From assembly GCF_036785885.1 (NCBI RefSeq), contig NC_092323.1:930001-994000 (forward strand): DNA of 64,000 bases. The letters run 5' to 3'. The translations under genes and the position numbers were made by a program. This document shows, piece by piece, positions 54,301 through 64,000 of the stretch (its first letter is position 1; every line of letters begins with the position of its first letter). Below the pieces are notes generated by a model, which was not told the origin of the DNA, did not search any database, and was given only the letters and a program-made list of their open reading frames with translations. Origin of the DNA: Coffea arabica. Taxonomy: Eukaryota; Streptophyta; Magnoliopsida; Gentianales; Rubiaceae.

Positions 54301-54996
54301 TGTTTATTAGTGTATATGCTTTCTTTCGTCAGGGAATATCAAAGTCTCTTCTACCAAATGTGGATGTGATCGCACGTAGTCAATGTCTCTGAAGGATAGT
54401 TAATTAGTCTAGTCATCATGTGTTGCCACGTAAACGGTAGTTGTGTTATGTTCAAGTGTTTTTGAAAGCATTACAATTCGTATGTGCAAATGTAGGCCCC
54501 TTAAAAGGACTAATGTTGGTGGAAATGATCGTAAGTTGGAAGTGATGTGACTTCATTAGCTCCTGTACCAACTGCTTGGCTCGAGGGACCAGTATCAAGT
54601 AAATAGCATCTAAAATCGCAATACGACGATTAATTAAGTTAATACCACCCACAGAATAAGAAAAATCCTATACTAAGCTGAAGGACGATCCACCTCCTTG
54701 TTTTGTAAATGGACTCACAAAATAATCTAGAGATGGACGAAAAATTTATGGGTGCAATAGTTGTGAGACAATTTTTTTTCATCATCTTGCAACTCATACA
54801 CACACACACACATCTATATATAGGTGTATGAAAATTAATCTTGACTCGATTATATATAGGCTTGCAACATAATATTATGTACAAAACATATGAAATACCA
54901 ACATGATTATTAAGTTAATACCACCCAAAAAAAGGCTAAATCTGAGGAAGAAGCATCAAGGGCAAGATGAAAATGATGGTTGGAATAGTTTATAAG
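51330..54996. other. Intergenic after the RUB1 gene, no gene recognised
   Basis: Bases 51330 to about 51560 are probably the RUB1 3'UTR. Beyond lie low-complexity A/T blocks (52672-52722), repeats of GAACGAAAT around 53300-53460 that look like an old repeat fragment, and short CA microsatellites (53629-53642, 54797-54811). No conserved protein or RNA. Confidence 0.45.
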
Positions 54997-55334
54997 CAGT
55001 GGCGGAGTTAGGAATTGCAATTAAGGGGGGCGAGTCTCTGTTATTTAGACAAAATCCAAATAACTTTCAAACATTATTATTTGGGTCCTTAGGAAGGGGC
55101 AAAGTGAAAATTTTTATCAATATTTTGGGGAGCAAAACAATATAAGAAAATTTTTATTTACTTAGAAATTTTTTTTTATAACAATTGGAGGGGGGGGCAA
55201 AGTGAAAATTTTTATCAATATTTGGGGGGCAAAACAATATAATAAAATTTTTTTTACTTAGAATTTTTTTTTTAGCAATTGGAGGGGGGGGGGGGGCGGT
55301 TGCCCCCCCTGGGCCCCCCTTCCCTCCGCCCCTG
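54997..55334. mobile_element. hAT-like MITE (CAGTGGCGGAG termini) with internal tandem repeat
   Basis: Starts CAGTGGCGGAGTTAGG and ends, reverse-complemented, CAGGGGCGGAGGGAAGG. The flanks TTTATAAG (54989-54996) and TATATAAG (55335-55342) match at 7 of 8, an aged 8-base hAT duplication. About 1.9 copies of a roughly 105-base unit lie inside (GGGGCAAAGTGAAAATTTTT, TCAATATTTxGGGG, GCAAAACAATATAA, ACTTAGAA, CAATTGGAGGGG). G/C homopolymers sit near the right end. No coding capacity. It lies about 760 bases upstream of the MYB start codon. Confidence 0.85.
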
Positions 55335-55880
55335 TATATAAGCTTGATTGTCCTACATTTTGAAGCTTTTAAGGTAAAGTTTGATTATCTTAAAAAAAAA
55401 ATAAAAATAAAATTCAGCAAGGCTTTCATGATTTATTATGGAAATGGAAGAATTGCAAGATATTAATTAGGATAAGAGAGGGAATGATTTATGACAAAAT
55501 GATGATGTCATTAATAATAATAGTAATAGTAATAATAAAAATAAAACCAACGGCGCTCTGAGATGGGGACCTAGCTAGGGTGACTAATTAAGGTGATTTA
55601 AAAGCCTTTTTTTTTTTTTGTCAAATTTGATGGATTGGTGGGAGTACATATTTATGATTAAAATTTAGTACCAAAATAAGACGCAAGGCAAAATCTTCAA
55701 AATTTGTAATAAAAATTTGCCATATGAAAATAGTAAAAAAAAGGAAATTTTTTGAGTATCCAATAATTATGTCAAATAAATAATTTGAGGGAACTTACCC
55801 TGTTTGGTCGGTCATGCCATATACTGGTAATTATTATTATTATTATTACTATACATTATAAGTGAATTCTCTCTTCTACC

Positions 55881-56094
55881 TATAAAGGGCGGGCACGAGA
55901 GAAGCAGCTAGGCGGCGATAAAAAGACAAAGCATGGGAAGACTGAGGAGGAGGATCCACGACAACTGAGGACGTTCCTCTCTTATCTCTCTCTGTCTCAG
56001 CTAATTAATTAGCCAATCCACTGCCACTTTTGTTTTAGGAGTACTTACGTGCTGTTCTTTTCTTGCTGACTGCATCGAATCCAGCCGATTCCAG
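55881..56094 (+). promoter_or_regulatory. MYB core promoter and 5' leader
   Basis: CTATAAAGG at about 55880-55888 is a TATA box 206 bases before the start codon. The leader carries CTCTTATCTCTCTCTGTCTC (about 55978-55997), typical of plant leaders. Transcription would start near 55912. Confidence 0.6.
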
Positions 56095-58971
56095 ATGGGA
56101 AGGGGAAGGGCTCCTTGCTGTGATAAGAGCAAAGTCAAGAAGGGGCCTTGGAGTCCTGCCGAGGATTATAGGCTCATCTCTTTCATTCAGAAGCAAGGCC
56201 ATGCTAACTGGCGTGCTCTTCCAAAACAAGCTGGTAATCATCAATCAGCCACCCCTTCCCCCCCCCCCCCCCCCCTTTTTTTTGATTCATCCTTAATTTG
56301 TGTCTCTCATGATCTCATCAGCCAAAGTAATAAAAAAAAAATTTTTTTTTTTTTAATGAAAAAAAGTATGTATAACATCAACCAAATAGCCATGCATTCA
56401 TTGATGCACAAGTACAAACTCTCTCTCTCTCTCTCTCTCTTTTCTTCGCATTTTTTTTGGATGATCATCTGTCGTTTGTGAGTTCTATTTTCATAATGGA
56501 ACGGGCGACCCGAAAGAAGAAGATGAGGAAATTAATGGGGTTCGGGGAATTCAACCTTCGTCATTTGAAGTCCTCAATTAAGACCTGTATATCCACTTCG
56601 ATTCGAGACCCATGATCCCCCTATCTGAATTGGGCTTATGCACTTCACTCGCTGTCTAGTAAAGGAGCTTAGGAGCGTAGTCGTCGGCCTTCCTACGCGC
56701 ATGCGTCCGCCGGATTAATGTTGATGTTGTGCTGCAGATTGAATTCATGGGGTAGCTAAGTTATTGTTTCTCTTGCATTGCATTTCGGTCTGATTATTTC
56801 CAGCCATGCAAAATAAAATCTCCACAAAACCATTTTGGAATCGTATCGTCCCTTTAATCACCGCCATTGTCTTGTACATTTGCACAATGCTTAGTAGTAG
56901 TTGCAGAAATGGGTTATTCATGGAGTGTTATCGCTCGGGCACCCAAACAAAAACAACAACAACAAAAAAGGTAATGGCTTTGCTTTTACGGTGTAATATA
57001 CATCTGTCTCTGGCCCAATTAGTTGTGGACTTTTCCTTCCAAACAAAACTAGAGAGTTTATGCCGACTCAAATTGCTAACTTTTCAATATGTTTTTTTTT
57101 TTTTCACGTTATTCAGATGATTTGTGAGGTGCAACTAAGCTTTGGAAATGCATCACAAATCCGTAACCTACGCAGCTTGTTTTCTGTGTATAGTAGCTTC
57201 GTGTTTTTGTTGATGCCTCATTAATTAGTTAATAATAATAGACTTAACCTCTGCAAAAATTGGAGAATAAATTTTGCCTTCAATGGAACTGTTCAGCCAG
57301 CTCGTGAGATTGGTTTTTTTTTTTTTTTTCTAACTGCCCCGTCCTCATCAGTTTACTACTGTTGGTCGATATGTAGTGGTAACTGGTGAGGGGTGAGTAC
57401 TGCTATTATTATAGTATTAAGTTCGAGAATAATTTTTAGTCGTCCGTTTCAATCTTTCCTTTGTACAAAAAAGCTACTCCATATTATAATGCCTGCTCCT
57501 GAGGAGGCAGTCCATTCAAAGCTGAATAAGTCGTTGCCAAAGCAAAAAAAAAAAAAAAAAAAGAAAACGTGGCGAAACAAATTCAAATTCTCCAGTTTTT
57601 ACTTAATCATCTGAGGTCTACAGCTGACTTAATAATTCAGTCCTGTACCAAATCTCCATCTAATTAATATTAGGTAGGTGCACAAGGAAATGTATGTCAA
57701 TCGGTGAAAATACCTCTTACGGTATTTGTTAACTAGGACCAGGAAGAGTGGTTGGGGGGTGGGGAGAAACAGAATCAGGAATCTACAAAAAGTCCATATT
57801 CATCACTGTTTTGTTTGTTATTGTGATGATGATGATGTTCACTTCTGTCATTACCAGTAACAGTAGTAATCTTCTCTTCTCATACTCTACTCTCCGCCAC
57901 AGGGCTGTTGCGATGTGGAAAGAGCTGTCGATTGAGGTGGATTAATTACCTAAGACCTGACGTCAAGCGAGGCAACTTCACCCCTGAAGAAGAGCAAACC
58001 ATCATTAACTTGCATAACGCTCTGGGAAACAAGTATGATACTAGTACCAGTTTTTGAGTTTCTTTTTGCTGACTTTTGACAAATTTTTACATCATCTCTA
58101 TATGCTATATGCTGTATGATCCTCTTTTTTTTTTAATTTTATATTTGACAAACTCATTCCCTGTGGCAGGTGGTCTAAAATTGCATCTCATTTACCAGGA
58201 AGAACTGACAATGAGATCAAGAATGTTTGGAATACGCATTTGAAGAAAAGACTGGTTATTGGAAATGATGATGCTAACTGTCATCAAAAAATTGAAACTA
58301 GCAACTCATTCACAAGTTATTCTGCTTCGCCTTCTCCTTCCTCCAGTTCCTGCATCTCTTACGGGGAGCTGAATACGGAAAAAGGACCTGGGGGCGATCA
58401 GGAGGGCCTACACTCCAAAGTTGATGAGCAGCAGGAACCGTGCATTTCGCCAACTCATCCAAATGCACCTAATCTGGAAAACTTCGGCCAACCTGCTGAA
58501 GAAACCTGCTCGCTCGACAGCTGCATTAATTCAAAGGCTTCTCCTGAGGTTCGAAAGACCACGACCGAGGAACCTAAAGAAATGGCTCAAGATGGGAATA
58601 CCATGGAGATCCCACTGGAGCCGGATGCTGATTTTTGGAACTTTTTGGACGGTTTAGATCCTATGGATAAGCCCACTGAATGTCAACCACAGCAGGAACA
58701 TGGGGTCTCCCAGAGCTCGAACTTTGGAGAAAACCATCAGGAAGATGTTCATGAATACAAGAGGTGGTTGAGATACTTGGAAAATGAACTTGGACTCGTT
58801 GGAGGGAATGATGGGGAATGTCCACAAAAGGGTGCAGGCGCAGAACAGCAGCAGCAGCAATTAGTCACAGATACTTCAGACGATGAGATGATGTCTAGGC
58901 CAGAATTTGATCCAGCTGCTATGGCTTACTTTTCAATGTGGCCTTCTTCGCCTCAAAACTTTGGTATCTGA
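56095..58971 (+). CDS. R2R3-MYB transcription factor, 3 exons (subgroup 3-like)
   Basis: Exons: 56095-56233, 57903-58032, 58170-58971, giving 356 aa. Introns fall in the codons for Gly47 and Lys90, the usual R2R3-MYB positions. R2 covers residues 14-65 with W19, W39 and W59. R3 covers 67-117 with F72, W91 and W110. The N-terminus [11 protein letters not shown] and the phrases [34 protein letters not shown] and [20 protein letters not shown] resemble Arabidopsis subgroup 3 (MYB58/63/72/10), tied to lignin, coumarin and iron-related phenylpropanoid control. That subgroup call is from memory. The bHLH-binding signature in R3 is absent, so it likely acts without bHLH partners. The C-terminus is acidic with [11 protein letters not shown] and [14 protein letters not shown] blocks, a likely activation region. 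Confidence 0.92.
56234..57902 (+). other. Intron 1 of the MYB gene
   Basis: 1669 bases, GT donor at 56234 and AG acceptor at 57901-57902. It contains a C-run/T-run block (about 56251-56282), a CT microsatellite (about 56421-56440) and poly-A at 57544-57562. No nested gene was recognised. Confidence 0.8.
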
Positions 58972-60187
58972 AGTCAAACTTGGAACTTGTGATTCGTGGA
59001 GATCACCGAACTTGGCATTGACAAACTTTGTTATCTAGCTAGTGAATTAGTAATAACTAGGAATCCTTTCACATGAAACAGAGGTATACATACAAAAGTA
59101 CAAACACAGGGCATTCTCATGTATGATCTGGTATCTGTCATTCTCCAGAGATTGTACCTTAGACTAAGACTAACGAAGAGATACCACAGTAATGCAGTAT
59201 CCATTGACATTATGTGTTGAGTCTGAAACTAGCTAGTAGTAGTGGGTTGGTGATATTCCTCACTAACCAGCACTGAGCAGTAACCGTAGGCATGTGGAGA
59301 ATTTATAGTCTATATAATACAGCTTCCCCAGTCCCCACATTTTAGAAAATGATAGTACCAAGAAACTGTAGGTTAGGGCAAGTCTTGAAGTTGACGGATG
59401 CAGTAATATCTTTAGTTTTCATGAAAAAACATCTACGTGTAGAAACCATACCCTATGAGGATGGGCAATGAAAATGGAAAAAACGTTGTGGACAAAGACG
59501 AAGTGAATATGGCTGCTAAAGTCTTAGATGTTGGTGTTGATATCTTGAGGAAAAATTAGTGGCCGGGGGGGTCAGATTTTGCTGCTCTACAGTTTGAAAA
59601 TGCTCTGAAAGCATGCATCATCCAATTCTTCTTGTTGCTGACAAATATCTTTTTTTTTTTTTACCCCTTCAACTCGAATCAGAAGAAGTCAGTCAGGGAA
59701 CAAGAGCACGCCTTTCCATTTCTCTGTTTTCGCGGAGCTGCAAAATCATAGGAGCTACAGTGTTACTAGTAATTGTTTCTGGACCGCTACTTACTCTTTG
59801 ATGATCCCTAAAATGTTATGACCGGTAGCTGTGGACCATAGCTACAACACAGGAGCAGTTCTTTTTAACTCGAAAGAACCACAGAATTATTAGTAGCATG
59901 CTTAGTTTCCCAGTTAAAGAAGAAAAAAAGACTAATCAAGAAAATCCAATGATGAAATGGTGGCCAATAGTTTACTGTCATATTTCCACTTTTATTCTAC
60001 ACGTGGAGTAACATGATGGCGTATTTGGTAAGAAGCAAAAACAAGATATGAGGGTTTTTGAGCCCAAAAAAGAAAAAAGAAAAAGAAGTGAGGCGTTTTT
60101 TTTTTTGGGTTTTCGGGACGCTTCGTTTCTTTTTTCATCATTCATGGCCCGCAATGCAATCATTTCGTCTTTTGGATTTTTACTCGC
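58972..60187. other. Intergenic between MYB and TTI1, no gene recognised
   Basis: Includes the MYB 3'UTR and non-coding DNA. The two flanking genes point the same way. No repeat or RNA gene stood out. Confidence 0.5.
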
Positions 60188-60265
60188 GGCCCACCAGTAA
60201 TTTGGGATGTGAGGCCCAGAAAAACTGTATCGCAGTCATCCCACCATCCAAGAACAATCGGCCCA
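60188..60265 (+). promoter_or_regulatory. GGCCCA (site II) motifs in the TTI1 promoter
   Basis: GGCCCA at 60188-60193, 60213-60218 and 60260-60265, about 220-300 bases before the TTI1 start codon. TGGGCC/GGCCCA elements are TCP-bound motifs common in promoters of plant housekeeping genes active in dividing cells. Confidence 0.5.
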
Positions 60266-60482
60266 TGAAAACTCAAACTACCTGATTGCCACCAGAGTCT
60301 TGTCAGGTTCACCGTCATAGGTATCGTATGGTTAATAAATAATACTTAATCGGAAGAGAAGAGAGTGGTACTAATTTGGAATTTGGAAGCTGCTGCTGGG
60401 ATTCCACGACGAAGAGAAGAGCAGTTTGAGGAGGGTCCTCAGATTATCAAACTGGTGGTACCACTAGTAGTGAATTTGGCAA

Positions 60483-63400
60483 ATGGGAAAGATTGAAGAA
60501 GAGGAAGAAGACAGCAATTTCAATGGCGGGTTGGGCGGCAACGGACAAGATTTTTCAGGAAGCACTCCCACCATATTTCCAGAACTCAAGTATTATTGCT
60601 TACAGTTGCTTGAACTCCTCCACAACCCTCACAAGCAGAGGAAGAACAATTCTTCTTCTTCCTCGCCTCCTTGTCAACTCCTCCAGCTTCTTCGTTGCTC
60701 CCCTGCATCTTCTCTCCAGCCTTTCTTCGAGTACTCTTTTCTTTTTCCTCTCTCTCTCTGCCCCTTCCACCTTCCATTGCTGTTTGTTTGCGATTACTCA
60801 AATTTAATGCAGGAAAAATTTATCACTCTCTGGGCATCAGTTGATTATGACTTTGCGGGATGTAATTCCATAAACAATAGTAGTTTAGTCTCAGAATTTT
60901 GTTTTTTCTTTTAAGAAAAAAAAAACACTTTAAAGTTTAAACGGAAAAACACCTTTCTAGGCTAAGATGCTGTGAAATAAAAAAGAAATCTTTAATGTAA
61001 TTACTACGGGCTAGGCTGCATTTTAATGTCAATATTTTTATCTTTTTTTTTTTTTTTAAAACTACATTAACAATGTAGTACGAAAACCGAAATCAATACG
61101 ACTACAATCCTTTTTAAGGTTTTTGTTTGCTTTGGCATGCTGACTTATGACCCATCTTTCTTGTTTGCAGCTACATATTGTTTCCTTTGCTGCTTCTGTT
61201 GGATGCAGCAGTGGGTTGTCGAGCTTTGCCTAAAGGTGATGATCCTGATGGAAGTTCATTCATGTCTGGTGCCCCCAAAGCTCCCCCCCAAGTCAGTGAT
61301 CATGTAGCTGAAGCTGTGCTTGATTGTCTGGAGGAACTTCTCACTAAATGTGCTTTGGGATCTGTGGATCAGGTGACTTGTTATGCCATTTAAGCAAAAC
61401 CGAAGCTTTACACTTAGCTGTTCATCATCTCTCTATATTTGTTTCGTGTGTCTTTCAAAACTGTAAACCCTAATCTGCGGATTGCTCAGGGCTTGATGAT
61501 GATGGCTAGTTTGTCTGCTTTGACGGGATAGAATTAGGATGCTTCTGAATTACACATATCTCTGAATGAGATATTAACAATTGACTTTATGATTCCCTTC
61601 AGCTTATTTTTCCCATTTCCTAGCTCCTTGAATATGACATAATCTGATGGAGTGGTAGCATTTCAGAAGCAGCCTCATTTATGTGCTCTGTTTTGTTCCT
61701 TGTACTTTTTTTTTGGTCAGGCTTCTTCTTCTTTAAAGCATGAAGCTAACAACTGGTTGTGTTCCAAAGAGAATGATTCTCCTCTCACTCAATATTGTAC
61801 TACCCTTTTCTGTGATGGGATTTGTAGTGCCCCATTTGAGCCTATCCAAAGGACTGTACAATATTTACCTCACGTACTCATTAGATGCTAAAGAGCCCGT
61901 CTAAGATTACTCTGGTTTACTACGGGGTAGTATTATTGCAAATGCAGCAGTGCAGTCTGTATGTGAGTGTGCATTCTTCAATTTATTGGTGCTTCTTTTC
62001 TGTTCAAGAATTTTTCATGTTCCTTCAAATTTTGAGTCATTTCTCTTCAATAATTTACTGTTAAGTCATTGTATTTAAAACATTATTTCCCTCATCTGGA
62101 TTTCTACACTTACTTTTTCAGATGGTTGTCTTGCTGAAGAAACTGACTAATGGTGCATTACTTTCTCCATCAGAAGCACCAGAAGAATTCCGTGTTGGCA
62201 TAATAAAATGTTTCAGAGCCTTGCTACTTTGTCTGGATCCTTGTATTGATGAGTTGTGCCAATGTAAACAAGTTGTTGGTTTGCCTGTACAACTAGTTAG
62301 AAAGGATTCTGTCTCAAAACCTGCTTCAGAGGCAGAGCAATGTTTGCTTGCATTTCTCCAATCTGAGTCTGCTTCAGCTGCTGTTGGACATTGGCTATCA
62401 CTTCTTCTTAAGGTTATTATCTATTTTTTTCACCTTATTTTAACTAGTTTTACTATATATGCATGTAAGTATCTTTTAAATCATTTTGTTGTTGGGAATC
62501 AAGGCTGCTGATGTGGAGGCAGCACGAGGGCATCGAGGCAGCGCAACACTTCGCGTGGAAGCTTTCAAAACACTTCGTGTGCTTATTGCTAAGGTCTTTT
62601 GTTGTACTTTTTGGCATTTGCATGGTTTCTGTTGCATTTGTTATTAGCTGTCTTTAGTGGAAGGCTTCAGTAATGTTCCTGAAAATTTTACTGGTTAACT
62701 GAACAGAGCTACTCAATGGGTTTATTTTTCAAATGTAGCTTGAGATTAGATTAGCTGGAGATCGTATGATCATGAGGTATATACATCAAAATTCAGGAGA
62801 TCTTCTAGGAAATTGGTTATTCGGTTTACATGATTTGAGAGCTGAGATTCTGTAAAGGCATCCATCCAGTGATATTGGCTCATTTAACAACCTTGTATTG
62901 ATCAATCTTATGTGGTCTCTTGCAGGTTGGTAATGCAGATGCATTGGCTTTCTTTTTACCAGGTGTCATTAGTCAAATTGGCAAAGTTCTGCATATGTCC
63001 AAAACAATGGTTAGTGGGGCTGCAGGAAATACTGAAGCTTTAGACCAAGCAATCCGGAGTTTGGCAGAATTTCTTTCAATTGTTCTGAAGGATGATCAAA
63101 ATCTTCCTAGTCTTAGTCAATTTCCGGATGATAGTATTGTCCATCACATATGCAAGGAGAAGCCCCTTGTTTCCTTTCTGGATGAACTTCGTCACCTGGC
63201 TTCAAAGACTCAAGATCAGGGTGAAGTTGTGGTTCACAATGTGAGTGAAGCTGTTCAAAAGAGTACATCAATGCCTGACATCAGAAAGAGTGTGAGTGTG
63301 AATCCTGAAGGAACGAGAGGGGCTTTTCGTGTTGAACGTTCAAAGGATTGGATCATCAATGCTTCAGCTCACATAAATAAAATCTTGTCTAAAACTTTTC

Positions 63401-64000
63401 CCCATGTAGGTTTGGATATATATATATATATAATCTACATATATTTTATCTTTTAGGTCACGATTTGGTGCAATTTTTTCCCCTCACATTGTATAACTAA
63501 GTTGTTCCATATTCTTCAGCTTTCTTGTCATCCATCGAAGAAGGTGAGACTGGGAATTTTAGCAGCCATGCAGACACTTTTATTAAGTTGCAGTTACACA
63601 TTAAGAGGAAGCAGATTGTTGCTTTTGGTGAGTTGGAAGCAAATTAAGCTTAGTCGGTATGGCTCTTATGTGAGTTTTGTTATATATTACTAGTGGGCAT
63701 TAGGCTTTGACTGACACTTCACTATTAATAATGCAGGAATGCATTTGTGTTCTTGTTTGTGACGACTCTGAGGAAGTATCCTCTGCCGCACAGGTGTTCT
63801 TTGGATATTTGTTTTCATCAAATAGGGAACATCTGGAACATGATTTTGATGCCATCTTTAGCAGGTTCATTGTACTTCTGAGGAACAAATTATTCTGAAA
63901 TCGCATCCTTGTTTTCGGAAATATGATATGCTACTTGGTTTGAAATCTATTCAGGCTCATTGACAAGATTCCACATGCAGTGTTGGGAAACAATGAGTCA
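60483..64000 (+). CDS. TTI1: TELO2-interacting protein 1 homolog (TTI1), partial, 8 exons in window
   Basis: Exons: 60483-60730, 61171-61372, 62122-62412, 62504-62593, 62926-63405, 63520-63627, 63737-63864, and 63955 running off the end. All have GT/AG borders with phase kept, giving 531 codons in the window. It is an alpha-helical HEAT/ARM-type protein. Recognised blocks include ELKYYCLQLLELLHNPHKQ, SLQPFFDYILFPLLLLLDAA (across the first join), VAEAVLDCLEELLTKC, EEFRVGIIKCFRALLLCLDP, LRVEAFKTLRVLIAKVGNAD and LSCHPSKKVRLGILAAMQTL. TTI1 is the scaffold of the TTT complex (TELO2-TTI1-TTI2), which works with HSP90 and R2TP to fold PIKK kinases such as TOR, ATM and ATR. Full plant proteins are about 1300 aa, so more than half is missing to the right. 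The start is the first ATG after the site II promoter region; the acidic leader is poorly conserved. Confidence 0.9.

Noticed and set aside
61652-61891. Possible extra TTI1 exon in intron 2
   Set aside because: Including it would break the continuous match CALGSVDQ|MVVLLKKLTNGALLSP between exons 2 and 3.

Overview
This is plant nuclear DNA, most likely from a eudicot. It is AT-rich, has many microsatellites, and carries split genes with GT/AG introns whose products are plant families: SAUR, R2R3-MYB, a ubiquitin-RUB1 fusion and a CFL1-type EAR protein. I saw no bacterial, organellar or viral gene, no tRNA or rRNA gene, and no CRISPR array. The species cannot be fixed from the sequence.

Layout. 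(1) 254-1488, minus strand: first two coding exons of a TPR protein whose 3' end lies outside the window. (2) 1489-13880: about 12 kb of AT-rich intergenic DNA with a Stowaway-like MITE (6338-6687), two long-TIR elements (8387-9362 and 12509-13237) and a tandem duplication (6743-7056). (3) 13881-14306, plus strand: intronless SAUR71/72-like gene. (4) 19574-26556, minus strand: complete 13-exon NOC3 gene, 818 aa, with a probable 5'UTR intron. (5) 27361-33165: transposon cluster just upstream of NOC3, made of a foldback TIR element with a duplicated arm, a second TIR element, a hAT-like MITE with a perfect 8-bp duplication, and two LTR/primer-binding-site relics. (6) 37941-40177, minus strand: two-exon CFL1-like gene, 236 aa. 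(7) 40426-47790: intergenic, with a solo TIR arm, a TIR element, a hairpin and a tRNA-derived SINE. (8) 48123-51329, plus strand: three-exon ubiquitin-RUB1 fusion gene. (9) 56095-58971, plus strand: three-exon R2R3-MYB, 356 aa, with a hAT-like MITE about 760 bp upstream. (10) 60483 to the window end, plus strand: first eight exons of TTI1.

The genes do not form a pathway. NOC3 (60S ribosome assembly), ubiquitin-RUB1 (protein modification) and TTI1 (PIKK maturation) are housekeeping genes. SAUR, MYB and CFL1 are growth, metabolism or cuticle regulators. Exon joins were made by reading GT/AG borders, checking phase, and comparing with family sequences recalled from memory. They are predictions, not transcript-supported models.

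I found no convincing new biological system. The most interesting signal is upstream of NOC3: two transposons lie between its transcribed region and a telo-box plus a cluster of TGGGCC (site II) motifs, suggesting that its ancestral promoter was pushed about 2.5 kb away.
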